The notes: generated by a model not told the origin, from the letters alone. DNA of 37,301 bases from Spirochaetales bacterium (GCA_016930675.1 JAFGGG010000041.1:1-37301), one strand, 5' to 3'. Counted from the first letter of the stretch, positions 15,441-25,189 are shown. Made by a program: numbers and translations.

Positions 15441-17230
15441 AAAAAAAGACGTTATTCCGTGAACTTTTCATCAACTTTCTTATCATCGTCCTGGCTGCGG
15501 TGGTACTGACAGCCCTTTACGCGACATTCAGCTTTCGTAATTTCTATTTTGCGGAGATCTCTTTGGATTTAGAGCAAAGAGCCCGCTTGATTGAACCTCA
15601 GATACGCACAATACTGCTCGCCGAAGATAAGGACACAAATTCAATAATTCAAAAGATGGAAACATTATGTGAAAATTTAGGCGAACGCGGGGAGTTTCGG
15701 ATAACCGTTATACTGCCTTCAGGTAAGGTAATCGGTGATTCGGATGAAAAGGCCTTGGCCATGGAAGATCACGGCCAAAGACCGGAGGTTGTAGAGGCTT
15801 TATCTCAAGGATATGGAATGAATGTACGTTTCAGCAATACGCTGCAGCAGGAAATGATGTATGTAGCTGTCCCTTTGATGGATAAAAAGCGTATCGCGGG
15901 AATAGTCCGCGTCGCCATGTCCATTAATGAACTGAATCAAACACTTAACACTCTCTGGATAATACTTCTTATCGGGGGGGTTGTTTTTATGCTTTTGGCT
16001 GCGCTTTTGATATATGTTCGCTCTAAGCGAATAAGCAAACCGCTTTTAAAATTGCGGAAAAGCGCTGAACTTATATCCCGGGGAAATTTTGAGGAACGTG
16101 TGGAAATCCGTACTTCGTTTGAATTATCAAGTCTTGGCCACAGTATGAACATCATGGCCGAACAGTTAAAGCAGAGAATTAATACGATTTTAAGACAGCG
16201 CGCGCAGGCGGATGCCATCCTTTTGAGCATGGTTGAAGGTGTCATCGCGGTGGACAGCGACAAGAAGGTCATTTCCGTAAACAAACCGGCTTGTGACTTG
16301 TTCCATCTCGATAAAGATATTGTGCCGGGTCAGCGTATCGAAGAGGTTGTCTCCGCCAGCGAAATTCTTCTGTTAATAGATGAGGTATTAAAAACCTCGC
16401 AATACATTGAAAAGGAGATTACTCTCTATAATGAGCAGGAGAGGCTTTTACAGGTTGTGGCCACGAATTTAAGCGACAGAGAAGAGCATGCTTTCGGGGT
16501 TCTGCTTGTGCTGAGGGACGTGACCAGACTGCGCAGGCTGGAAAACGTACGCAAGGATTTTGCCATGAATGTGTCTCATGAATTACGCACACCGCTTACC
16601 TCTATCAAGGGTTTTGTGGAAACGATTCTGGAAAATACGCTTAACAATCCGGGGGAGACCGAGCGTTTTCTCTCTATTATTTCCCGGCAGACCGAGCGGG
16701 TAATAGCAATCGTTGATGATCTTATGAGTCTTGCGCGTCTGGAAAAGGATACTGAAAGAGGTGGTATTGAATTATCCGTTGTAAAAATAAACGATGTGAT
16801 TACACAGGCCGTGAACTCCTGCCTGTCTCTGGCGGAAGCTAAAAAGATACAGATAAAGGTAGAGTGCGATCCTGAATTAAAGGGCAAGATAAATACCAGT
16901 TTATTTGAGCAGGCTATCGTTAATTTAATTGATAACGCGGTTAAATACAGCGGAGAGAATACGGCTGTGGAGGTAACTGCGAAAGAAATGCAAGATTCCA
17001 TACATATAACCGTAAAGGACTATGGCTGTGGAATCGGCCAAGAGCATCTAAAGCGTATTTTTGAGCGCTTCTACCGTGTGGATAAGGCACGCAGCAGTGA
17101 GCTGGGAGGAACCGGGCTGGGACTGGCCATCGTGAAGCATATTGCGCAGGCTCACGGGGGCCGGGCTGAAGTAGAAAGCGAAGAGGGTGAAGGCAGTACC
17201 TTCTCGATAATTTTTCCTGCCATTCTATAA
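15437..17230 (+). CDS. phoR: Phosphate regulon sensor histidine kinase PhoR
   Basis: A 597-residue membrane kinase, translationally coupled to phoB. Transmembrane helix 1 is about residues 10-32. An extracytoplasmic sensor of about 135 residues (Cache/PAS-like, as in Gram-positive-type PhoR/WalK) is followed by helix 2 at about 171-195. Then come HAMP (KRISKPLLKLRKSAELISRGNFEERV), PAS (about 252-370), HisKA with His381 in NVSHELRTPLTSIKGF, and HATPase with N-box NLIDNAVKYS, DYGCGIGQEHLKRIFERFYRVD and GTGLGLAIVKH. E. coli PhoR lacks such a large sensor, so this protein may read an extracytoplasmic cue as well as PhoU. It closes the pst-pho operon. Confidence 0.92.
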   Translation: MKKKTLFRELFINFLIIVLAAVVLTALYATFSFRNFYFAEISLDLEQRARLIEPQIRTILLAEDKDTNSIIQKMETLCENLGERGEFRITVILPSGKVIGDSDEKALAMEDHGQRPEVVEALSQGYGMNVRFSNTLQQEMMYVAVPLMDKKRIAGIVRVAMSINELNQTLNTLWIILLIGGVVFMLLAALLIYVRSKRISKPLLKLRKSAELISRGNFEERVEIRTSFELSSLGHSMNIMAEQLKQRINTILRQRAQADAILLSMVEGVIAVDSDKKVISVNKPACDLFHLDKDIVPGQRIEEVVSASEILLLIDEVLKTSQYIEKEITLYNEQERLLQVVATNLSDREEHAFGVLLVLRDVTRLRRLENVRKDFAMNVSHELRTPLTSIKGFVETILENTLNNPGETERFLSIISRQTERVIAIVDDLMSLARLEKDTERGGIELSVVKINDVITQAVNSCLSLAEAKKIQIKVECDPELKGKINTSLFEQAIVNLIDNAVKYSGENTAVEVTAKEMQDSIHITVKDYGCGIGQEHLKRIFERFYRVDKARSSELGGTGLGLAIVKHIAQAHGGRAEVESEEGEGSTFSIIFPAIL

Positions 17231-17260
17231 ATACAAAAGGAAGTATGGAGGGATTTCACT

Positions 17261-18106
17261 ATGACAAGCAACATCAATATTCAAAAGGTAACACAAAAGA
17301 CGGCTTGTTTAACTCACTGGGAATTTCGCAGTAACGCCGGTGCTGTGATGCTCAATAATTATGTTGTTGTTATTGATGCAACGATGAAGCCTTTAGCAGC
17401 TCGGGTTTTCCGAAAAAAGGTCGAAGCGCAGTTTGGTGTACCTGTAAAATATTTTATTTTAACTCATTGTCACTCTGATCATGCCATGACACTGGGAGAA
17501 TTTAAAGATACGTGTATAGTCGGTTCCGAACAAGCCGCCCGAAAAATACAACAATTGAAAAAAACCGAGTGGAGCAAAGAAGGTTTGGAGAGGTGGAAAC
17601 AGGAAAAACCTGAAGATGCTCTTTGGCTTGAAGATGTGGAAATAGTTATTCCCTATGTCGGCTTCAATAAGAGAATAGTCCTGCATGATGAAGGGAGAAG
17701 CCTGGAAGTGATGTATGGCGGCGGACATACGGACTGCTCTGTTTATGCTTATTCTCCCGAGGAAAAAGTACTCTTTGCCGGGGATCTCTTGTTAGGAAAA
17801 GCATTTCCGTTTGCCGGAGATGAGACGGTCGATCCCGAAAAATGGATGGGAGTGTTTGAGGATTGGTTGTCTCTGGATTTTAAAAAGATTGTTCCCGGAC
17901 ACGGATCTGTGGTTGAAAGAGATGAGGTGGAGAAGTATTTACTTTTTTTTAAAGCTTTGAAAAAAAATGTTCAGGATGTGATTTCCGCCGGTAAGACAGT
18001 AGAGGAAGTTGTTGTTCCGGAATTTTATGAAGTACCGGAAGATTTTATGTGGTTAAAAACAGGAACTCTAAGAGGTTTTTATGAATATTATAAAAAATCA
18101 AAGTGA
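17261..18106 (+). CDS. Metallo-beta-lactamase-fold hydrolase
   Basis: A 281-residue MBL-fold protein. The metal site is complete: HCHSDH (HxHxDH) in LTHCHSDHAMTLGEF, a His in GGGHTDCS, Asp in LFAGDLLLGKAFPF and the final His in VPGHGSVV. The arrangement is that of the class B-like MBL hydrolases (glyoxalase II / quinoprotein-relay-like group). No signal peptide is visible, so it is probably cytosolic, and no antibiotic-resistance role is implied. The start has two nearby ribosome-like stretches (AAGGAAG, GGAGGG). It follows phoR by 30 bp and precedes a scrap of another kinase C terminus, suggesting insertion into this locus. Confidence 0.85.
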   Translation: MTSNINIQKVTQKTACLTHWEFRSNAGAVMLNNYVVVIDATMKPLAARVFRKKVEAQFGVPVKYFILTHCHSDHAMTLGEFKDTCIVGSEQAARKIQQLKKTEWSKEGLERWKQEKPEDALWLEDVEIVIPYVGFNKRIVLHDEGRSLEVMYGGGHTDCSVYAYSPEEKVLFAGDLLLGKAFPFAGDETVDPEKWMGVFEDWLSLDFKKIVPGHGSVVERDEVEKYLLFFKALKKNVQDVISAGKTVEEVVVPEFYEVPEDFMWLKTGTLRGFYEYYKKSK

Positions 18107-18127
18107 AAAAGGGTCCGTTTAAGATCC

Positions 18128-18190
18128 GAAGCAGTAAGCGAAAAGAGTGAAGGCAGTACCTTCTCCGTAATTCTTCCTGCGGACCAATAA
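18128..18190 (+). pseudogene. Fragment of a histidine-kinase C terminus (phoR-like)
   Basis: Read in frame from 18128, this encodes EAVSEKSEGSTFSVILPADQ and a stop. The real end of PhoR is EVESEEGEGSTFSIIFPAIL and a stop. The two DNA stretches share long identical runs, for example GAAGGCAGTACCTTCTC. There is no start codon or upstream kinase sequence, so this is a relic: either a decayed duplicate of phoR or the old phoR tail displaced when the MBL gene arrived. Confidence 0.7.
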
Positions 18191-18297
18191 ACCTACGTTT
18201 CTGTAGGAAAAAAGAACATACTGCGGATCCATTTTTTTTATGATTTTATAAGTATTGCCTTTATAAAGGTTTACAAAAAGTTTAAAAATCTTTATTC

Positions 18298-18326
18298 TTG
18301 GCATTATTTTTGCAAATACATATTAC
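18298..18326 (+). promoter_or_regulatory. Likely aspS promoter
   Basis: TTGGCA at 18298-18303, a 17-bp spacer and TATTAC at 18321-18326 (TACAAT at 18324 is an alternative with longer spacing), about 35 bp before the aspS start. Confidence 0.45.
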
Positions 18327-18361
18327 AATAGAATAATCTACTATAGGAATAGGATGTAATT

Positions 18362-20152
<1,791 letters not shown>

Positions 20153-20181
20153 TGGCGGTTGTTTTTTAACGCATAGTTAAT

Positions 20182-20808
20182 TCACTCGACTATATGAATT
20201 TTAACGGTTATGGTTCCCAGATTATCATACAAATAACTGTCGGCGTCATTTATCCTGAAAGAGAGCATACCTGTCATATCAGAACCGTCAATTTCATGAT
20301 ATTTCCCTACTTCAAACGCTTTGTTGCTCCCCACCCTCGCAATCAGGGCTCCGATTGTAATAAAAGGGTAGGCTCTGGGTAAATTCAAACCCTTGTAACC
20401 CTCAATACCCACATACTCGTGTTTGCCCTGCCCGATAGTCCATTTTCCCTTTTCGAAATTTATGGCAACCTTCATCTCCGGGGTGATTTCCACACCGCTT
20501 TTCTGCCAGTTTTTTCTGGCATCAATTTCAAAGAGAAGAATTTTATCGGGCGTGGGCTTATCTGTCTTTTCTTCCTGTTTGGTTACGGCAGGTTTCTCCT
20601 CCTCTTTGGTTGCCGCGGGTTTTTCTTCAGCTTTTTTTTCAGGTGCCGCGGACACAACCGGCGTGGGTTCGGTTTGCTCACCGCTGAGCCGTTTATTGAC
20701 AGCGGCAGCCTTGCCCGAACAGAAATGAATCAACAATAATATCAGTACCGATAGTACAACAAGCACCGCCAAACCGATAATTATTTTAAGCTTTGTTTTC
20801 TTTTCCAT
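20182..20808 (-). CDS. Membrane-anchored protein with LecA/PA-IL-like domain
   Basis: A 208-residue protein. A short basic N terminus and a single transmembrane helix (about 8-30) are followed by a linker rich in Pro, Glu, Lys and Thr (about 45-88) with KPAATKEEEKPAVTKQEEK-type repeats. The C-terminal beta domain (about 90-207) has the pattern of LecA-like galactose-binding proteins: FEIDARKNWQKSGVEI, MKVAINFEKGKWTIG, FITIGALIARVG, MLSFRINDADSYLYDNLGTITVKI. Such domains bind sugars through Ca2+, with an Asn-Asp pair here in INDAD. Topology suggests the domain lies outside the cytoplasm. It converges on aspS with about 30 bp between stops. Ligand unknown. Confidence 0.65.
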   Translation of the reverse strand: MEKKTKLKIIIGLAVLVVLSVLILLLIHFCSGKAAAVNKRLSGEQTEPTPVVSAAPEKKAEEKPAATKEEEKPAVTKQEEKTDKPTPDKILLFEIDARKNWQKSGVEITPEMKVAINFEKGKWTIGQGKHEYVGIEGYKGLNLPRAYPFITIGALIARVGSNKAFEVGKYHEIDGSDMTGMLSFRINDADSYLYDNLGTITVKIHIVE

Positions 20809-20942
20809 TCACGAAATCCTCTGTGAACGATTTTAGTGATTTTTAAACCCAATTGCAACCGAATATTACCTCTATGCCGTTCTCCCACTTAAAAATCGAT
20901 ACATATAAAATATTTTGCAACAAATATCAGTTTTAGTTGTCT

Positions 20943-20992
20943 AAGTTAACAAACAACCAGCAAAGCTGGCGGCTTTTTCGGAAGTTAACAAA
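20943..20992. repeat. Direct repeats flanking a short hairpin
   Basis: AAGTTAACAAA occurs at 20943-20953 and at 20982-20992. Between them, CCAGC/GCTGG (20957-20969) makes a 5-bp stem with a 3-nt loop followed by GGCTTTTTC. It lies just upstream of the DUF6249-like gene and may be an operator or an attenuator-like hairpin. Confidence 0.5.
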
Positions 20993-21010
20993 TAAATCGA
21001 GGAGGATACA

Positions 21011-21529
21011 ATGAAAAATCTAAGGTTAGTTGCGGTCAGTTGTTTGTTTTCTATATTCATATTAATCGCATTCTCATGCGTGCCGGAAGATTTTACTGAA
21101 AATGAACTATTGGACACCGTCAAAAACAGTGAGATTGATAATGCGATCGCGGAAAGAGTAAGGGAGCATGGAATACAGGATTTATTTCCGCCGACAATCG
21201 TCATGGTATTCGGAATTTTTATTCCTATCTCTGCCATAATAGGTTTTTTTCTTGTTTTAGGCATTTTCATCAGTCTTTACCATAAGAAAGCGATGGCTAT
21301 GATAGAAAAGGGGACGTATTCACCCAAACCGATAAATATCAGATGGGATTTGATATGTCTGCTTTTGGGAATAGTTTTGGTTTTTGTGGGACCGGGGATT
21401 TCCGTAACTGTGTCCGCGTTTTTTGGAATGAGATTGTGGACGATTACAAGCGGATTAATACTGCTGCTCGCAGGTATCGCATTACTTATATTTTATAAGC
21501 TTCTTAGTAAAAAGATGAAAGTGAAATAA
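21011..21529 (+). CDS. DUF6249-like membrane lipoprotein
   Basis: A 172-residue membrane protein. The N terminus is a lipoprotein signal (lipobox IAFSC, Cys24). A short acidic segment follows, then three hydrophobic helices (about 70-92, 115-136 and 141-163). The KKAMAMIEKGTYSPKP loop followed by RWDLICLLLGIVLVFVGPGISV resembles the DUF6249 family, whose members commonly neighbour ECF sigma factors. Strong ribosome site CGAGGAGG. A terminator follows the gene, so it is transcribed apart from the sigma factor gene downstream even though the two are adjacent. Function unknown; a role in envelope stress signalling is an inference from position. Confidence 0.65.
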   Translation: MKNLRLVAVSCLFSIFILIAFSCVPEDFTENELLDTVKNSEIDNAIAERVREHGIQDLFPPTIVMVFGIFIPISAIIGFFLVLGIFISLYHKKAMAMIEKGTYSPKPINIRWDLICLLLGIVLVFVGPGISVTVSAFFGMRLWTITSGLILLLAGIALLIFYKLLSKKMKVK

Positions 21530-21558
21530 AATAAACATTCTTGATAAGAGAAAGGCAC

Positions 21559-21600
21559 AGACGTCTTCTTGCTCTCCATGATAGCATGAAGACGTCTTTT
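21559..21600 (+). terminator. Rho-independent terminator after the DUF6249-like gene
   Basis: AGACGTCTTC at 21559-21568 pairs perfectly with GAAGACGTCT at 21588-21597, a 10-bp stem ending in a run of T. Confidence 0.85.
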
Positions 21601-21626
21601 TACGGTATAGTAAAATCTGCATAACG

Positions 21627-22178
21627 ATGGAAAAAGCAAAAGAAAACATTTTAATAAAAAGAATTAAAGCAGGTGAGTTTGATTTATTTGATCATATTGT
21701 AAAGCGTTATCAAAATGGTTTGTATAATTTTATTTTAAACATTGTTAAAAATACGGATGATGCCATGGACCTTTGTCAGGAAACCTTTTTGAAAGCGTAT
21801 AGATCGATATCATCATATAAAGGGAAAGCAAGCTTTTCTACGTGGCTCTATAGAATCGGTTATAATAATGCCATTAATTATTTTAAAAAGCATAAAAGGA
21901 TAAGTAGTATGGAAATTGAAAAGCTTAATTTGAAATGCCAAAACAATGAGTACGAGAAAGTGGAAAAAAATGAAATTAAAAAAGTTATTAATAAAATAGT
22001 AGAAGATCTTGATACTAAATACAGAACGCCCATTTTTTTGTTTTTTATTGAAAATAAATCTTATAAGGAAATAGCGGAAATTATGAAAATACCCATAAAT
22101 AGTGTCAAGTCCAATATTTTTAGAGGAAAAAACATAATTAAACAGGTATTACAAAAAAACAAGAAAATAGTTGTTTAG
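21627..22178 (+). CDS. ECF-family RNA polymerase sigma factor
   Basis: A 183-residue sigma70 of the extracytoplasmic-function group. Region 2 (about 20-90) has YNFILNIVKNTDDAMDLCQETFLKAYRSISSYKGKASFSTWLYRIGYNNAINYFKKHKR, described here in pieces as the AMDLCQETF, FSTWLYRI and N-rich -10 recognition parts. Region 4 (about 125-175) has the helix-turn-helix SYKEIAEIMKIPINSVKSNIFRGKNIIK. The base composition is much more AT-rich than in aspS or mnmA on either side, and Lys and Ile codons dominate, which suggests acquisition from elsewhere. No ribosome site precedes the ATG; TATAGT at about 21606 may be its -10 element, giving a very short leader. It is likely paired with the membrane protein encoded next. 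Confidence 0.9.
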   Translation: MEKAKENILIKRIKAGEFDLFDHIVKRYQNGLYNFILNIVKNTDDAMDLCQETFLKAYRSISSYKGKASFSTWLYRIGYNNAINYFKKHKRISSMEIEKLNLKCQNNEYEKVEKNEIKKVINKIVEDLDTKYRTPIFLFFIENKSYKEIAEIMKIPINSVKSNIFRGKNIIKQVLQKNKKIVV

Positions 22179-22194
22179 ATTTAGGGGGTCAGAA

Positions 22195-22551
22195 ATGCAG
22201 GAAGAAAAATTAGATGAGTTGATTAAAGCACATTTTAAAAAGACCTGTGTAAAAATAGATATTTCACAGGGTATTATGAAAGAAATCGAGCGCTATGAAT
22301 ACAAAAAATTATTAATCAAGAATAGCTTTAGATTCATAGTCATATTTTTTACGGTCGCGGCAAGTATTTCATCGATAGTATTAATTGAATTATTGTTTAA
22401 ATATCATAGTTATTATTTGACGCTGTATAATATCAATATTATCATAATAAAAATCTCTTTGGAGGGATTTTTTGTGTTGGCTGTAGTTTCTATTATCACT
22501 CTTGCTTTTAAATTCAAAAGGCTGGGGCTTTTCAGAATTCAGTTCAGATAA
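22195..22551 (+). CDS. Putative membrane anti-sigma factor
   Basis: About 118 residues from the ATG at 22195, which has a TAGGGGG-type ribosome site; the longer frame from 22171 would overlap the sigma gene. The N-terminal half is charged and cytosolic (MQEEKLDELIKAHFKKTCVKIDISQGIMKEIERYEYKK). Two transmembrane helices follow (about 47-70 and 85-108), leaving a short basic tail. Size, topology and position immediately after an ECF sigma gene are those of a small anti-sigma factor. No zinc-binding HxxxCxxC motif is present. It shares the AT-rich composition of the sigma gene. A terminator hairpin begins at its stop codon. Confidence 0.65.
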   Translation: MQEEKLDELIKAHFKKTCVKIDISQGIMKEIERYEYKKLLIKNSFRFIVIFFTVAASISSIVLIELLFKYHSYYLTLYNINIIIIKISLEGFFVLAVVSIITLAFKFKRLGLFRIQFR

Positions 22552-22608
22552 TATAATACACCATGAATACTCTGCGGGTATGTTTGGTATGTATTATATT
22601 TGTTTTTC
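22550..22608 (+). terminator. Terminator of the sigma/anti-sigma pair
   Basis: AATATAATAC (22550-22559) pairs with GTATTATATT (22591-22600). Inner ACCA/TGGT and ATAC/GTAT pairs extend the stem, and a TGTTTTTC tail follows. The first arm overlaps the stop codon of the membrane protein gene. Confidence 0.55.
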
Positions 22609-22735
22609 TGACAAATATTCCATTGAAACTGATGAAAAGATTCGTTTAAGAGCGGCGCAGGCTTATCATAAATACCAACAGTGCGGTTTGCAGGCGGCAC
22701 AACGGCTTTTTGCAACGGGATTTGAGAGCGAATAA
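22609..22735 (+). other. Possible gene remnant, no recognised family
   Basis: An open frame ending at 22735 encodes DEKIRLRAAQAYHKYQQCGLQAAQRLF before FATGFESE and a stop. The composition here is less AT-rich than in the sigma pair just upstream. The only in-frame ATGs lie inside the terminator hairpin and lack a ribosome site, so an intact gene is unlikely. It may be the 3' end of an older gene truncated when the AT-rich module arrived. Confidence 0.25.
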
Positions 22736-22741
22736 CCTTGG

Positions 22742-23815
22742 TTACGCTTTTGCAATGATTCCACCGCCGATAACCAGCTCACCGCTGTAAAACACCGCCG
22801 ACTGTCCCGGCGTAACCAACTCCGGCTGATCCAGTGTTGCCAGCACCTGTTGCGGCTGCCTTATTTCGAGCACGCAGGGGATGTCCCTGGTCTGGTAGCG
22901 GATTTTTACCGTACACTCCAAAGGTTTGTCGGGCGCCGGTATAAACCAGTTGAGGTTTTCTACCCTAAACTGACGCCGGCCGGCCTGTTCTTTTCTGACC
23001 ACCACAACAACATTGTTTTCGGCATCGATGCGCGATACATACCAGGGGCCGTCGCTTAAACCCAGTCCGCTGCGCTGGCCGACCGTATAGTGCAGGTAGC
23101 CCCTGTGCTCGCCCAGTGTACGTCCGTGGTTGTCCCGTATGTCACCGGGACGGAAAAGATTTTCAAAGCCTTTCTGTGAGGTGATAAACTCCACATAATC
23201 GGTATCCACAAAACAGGCGTCCTGGCTTTCTTTTAGGTGCGCAACAGTTAAATCATGCTTCCGGGCGATCTGCACAACTTCTTCTTTGAGATAGCCGCCT
23301 AGAGAAAAAATCAGGCGCGGTAGAATTTCCTTGGGCAGCCGATAAAGCATGTATGACTGGTCTTTGGTTTTATCGCGCGCTTTTTTCAAAAACCAGCCCC
23401 GGTCGGTTTGTTCGAGCCGCACGTAATGGCCTGTGGCAAAAAAAAGATTTTCTCCGGATGAAAGCAAACCCTCCTCTGTGCATTTTTGCGCCAGCCGCCG
23501 GTAGAAAAGAGTAAAGCGAATTTCAGCGTTACACAGTACGCAGGGATTGGGAGTCGCGCCTTTAAGATAGGTCGAAATAAAGTTATCCACGACCTTGGTT
23601 TTAAATTCCCGTTCCAGATCTATTATATAATAGGGCATGTTGAGGAGATTGCAGATATACTTGGCCCTGTTAAAGGCAGCAATGGAGCAGCAGCGCGATT
23701 CGGGCCAGATGTAGTGGCTGGCGCCTATCACCAGATCGTACTGCTCGCGCAACAGGACAGCGGCCACACTGGAGTCCACCCCGCCGCTTAAGGCCAGGGC
23801 TACAATTTTCGACAT
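22742..23815 (-). CDS. mnmA: tRNA-specific 2-thiouridylase MnmA
   Basis: A 357-residue enzyme that thiolates U34 of tRNA Lys, Glu and Gln. The PP-loop is ALSGGVDSSVAAVLL. Cysteines are Cys92 and Cys95 in NPCVLCN, and Cys201 in SQDACFV. The C-terminal barrel includes RGYLHYTVGQRSGLGL and PGQSAVFY. Most MnmA proteins have NPDxxCN; the CxxC plus distal Cys seen here is the arrangement described for [4Fe-4S]-dependent MnmA. I start at the ATG at 23815 (MSKIVALALSGG), which places the PP-loop at the usual distance. A TTG at 23854 would add 13 residues with no support. It converges on the gene remnant and is divergent from coaBC. Confidence 0.93.
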   Translation of the reverse strand: MSKIVALALSGGVDSSVAAVLLREQYDLVIGASHYIWPESRCCSIAAFNRAKYICNLLNMPYYIIDLEREFKTKVVDNFISTYLKGATPNPCVLCNAEIRFTLFYRRLAQKCTEEGLLSSGENLFFATGHYVRLEQTDRGWFLKKARDKTKDQSYMLYRLPKEILPRLIFSLGGYLKEEVVQIARKHDLTVAHLKESQDACFVDTDYVEFITSQKGFENLFRPGDIRDNHGRTLGEHRGYLHYTVGQRSGLGLSDGPWYVSRIDAENNVVVVVRKEQAGRRQFRVENLNWFIPAPDKPLECTVKIRYQTRDIPCVLEIRQPQQVLATLDQPELVTPGQSAVFYSGELVIGGGIIAKA

Positions 23816-23885
23816 ACCGAAATTTAGTAAAAAATCCCTTAAGTGTAAATACAAAGGTTATACAAAAGAGTTTCCAATTTTCTCC

Positions 23886-23914
23886 TTGACAAGCGCAATC
23901 TTTGCTTTTATCGT
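23886..23914 (+). promoter_or_regulatory. coaBC promoter
   Basis: TTGACA at 23886-23891, a 17-bp spacer and TATCGT at 23909-23914. The predicted start site falls on or next to the candidate ATG codons at 23918 and 23924, so the message could be leaderless. Confidence 0.5.
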
Positions 23915-23917
23915 GTG

Positions 23918-25189
23918 ATGGTGATGGAAGAAAAACATCCTTCGTTCGATATAATTGGCAGCAAAGGCAGCTTGCTCGCCCAGAAACGCATTGTGCTCTG
24001 TGTGACAGGCAGTGTGGCCGCGGTGCGGGCTCCTGAGATCGCCCGTGAGCTTATGCGCCGGGGCGCGCATGTTTTCCCCGTTATGACGGAAAGCGCCTGC
24101 AGGATTATTCATCCCGACTGTATGCACTGGGCCACGGGGCATAAGCCCGTAATCCAGCTGACAGGCGCCATCGAGCATATCGCCCTGGCAGGCAATGTGG
24201 ATACCTGCGCCGATCTGGTTCTTGTTGCACCTGCCACGGCCAATACCATCAGTAAAATTGCCTGCGCCATAGACGATACGTCTGTTACCTCTGTTGTGAC
24301 CACGGCTTTGGGGCAGGGAATACCACTGGTGATCGCGCCCGCTATGCACGAGTCTATGTATAATCACCCTCTCCTGAAGGAGAATATCGAGAAGCTTACA
24401 AATATTGGCGTCACTTTCCTTTTGCCCGTCCATGAAGAGGGCAAGGCCAAGATTATGGATACCGAAAGCCTGGTGCGGGCGGTGTGCGGTCGTTTGACGC
24501 AAAAAAAAAGTCTTGATAAAAAAGAAGTTCTCATCACTTCGGGCAGGACGGTTGAATATATCGATCCGGTGAGGGTGATTACCAATAACAGTACAGGTAA
24601 AATGGGCAGGGCTTTGGCCCAAAGCGCCTTGGCAAAGGGGGCCCGGGTAACCGTGATTACAGGAAAGGCTGCGGTTTCCTATCCGTCGGCAGCCAGGATA
24701 AAAACTGTAAATACCGCGCAGCAGATGCAGGAGGCGGTGGCTGAGGAGCTGACAAAAATGCGCTATGATCTCTGTATCGCGGCGGCAGCGGTGGGGGATT
24801 GGAAGCCCAAAAAAACGGCGCCGCGAAAAATATCAACTCATGCACAGCCTGAATTGATACTGGAACTGGAGGCAACGCCGAAAATTGTGGATAACGTTAA
24901 GCGCTTGTCTCCGGCAACTTTTGTTGTAGCCTTTAGAGCGGTGCATAATCTGGAAAAACAGGAGCTGATAAATGATGCGCTGGCCCGCTTAAAAAAAGCA
25001 CAGGCCGATCTGATTGTGGTAAATGATGTGAGCGGGCAGGGAGCCGGTTTTGAAGCGGATACGAACGAAATTACCGTTATTGGTACCGACAAACAAGCGG
25101 TTCATCTGCAAAAGCAGGATAAGGAACAAATTGCAGCGCAGCTTCTGGAGATTATTGCAGAAAAAATGCGGAAAGCATCTAAAGTTTGA
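23918..25189 (+). CDS. coaBC: Bifunctional CoaBC (4'-phosphopantothenoylcysteine decarboxylase / phosphopantothenate-cysteine ligase), archaeal-like
   Basis: About 423 residues, making 4'-phosphopantetheine for coenzyme A. The N-terminal flavoprotein decarboxylase (about 20-195) has VTGSVAAVRAPEIARELMRRGA, catalytic His in IEHIALAG and APATANTISKIA. The C-terminal synthetase (about 200-420) has SGRTVEYIDPVRVITNNSTGKMG, the catalytic Lys region AAAVGDWKPKK and GAGFEADTNEITVI. The decarboxylase shows PAMHESMY in place of the bacterial PAMNxxM, and EEGKAK in place of the ACGxxGxGRM clamp, as in archaeal CoaBC. ATGs at 23918 and 23924 are equally possible; there is no ribosome site. Its stop overlaps the next start (TGATG). 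Confidence 0.9.
   Translation: MVMEEKHPSFDIIGSKGSLLAQKRIVLCVTGSVAAVRAPEIARELMRRGAHVFPVMTESACRIIHPDCMHWATGHKPVIQLTGAIEHIALAGNVDTCADLVLVAPATANTISKIACAIDDTSVTSVVTTALGQGIPLVIAPAMHESMYNHPLLKENIEKLTNIGVTFLLPVHEEGKAKIMDTESLVRAVCGRLTQKKSLDKKEVLITSGRTVEYIDPVRVITNNSTGKMGRALAQSALAKGARVTVITGKAAVSYPSAARIKTVNTAQQMQEAVAEELTKMRYDLCIAAAAVGDWKPKKTAPRKISTHAQPELILELEATPKIVDNVKRLSPATFVVAFRAVHNLEKQELINDALARLKKAQADLIVVNDVSGQGAGFEADTNEITVIGTDKQAVHLQKQDKEQIAAQLLEIIAEKMRKASKV

Noticed and set aside
17261..18106. Beta-lactam resistance gene
   Set aside because: The MBL fold is shared by many hydrolases. No signal peptide or class B resistance signature is visible.
18191..18206. Hairpin CCTAC/GTAGG before aspS as a terminator
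   Set aside because: The stem is five pairs and is followed by A rather than T on the plus strand.
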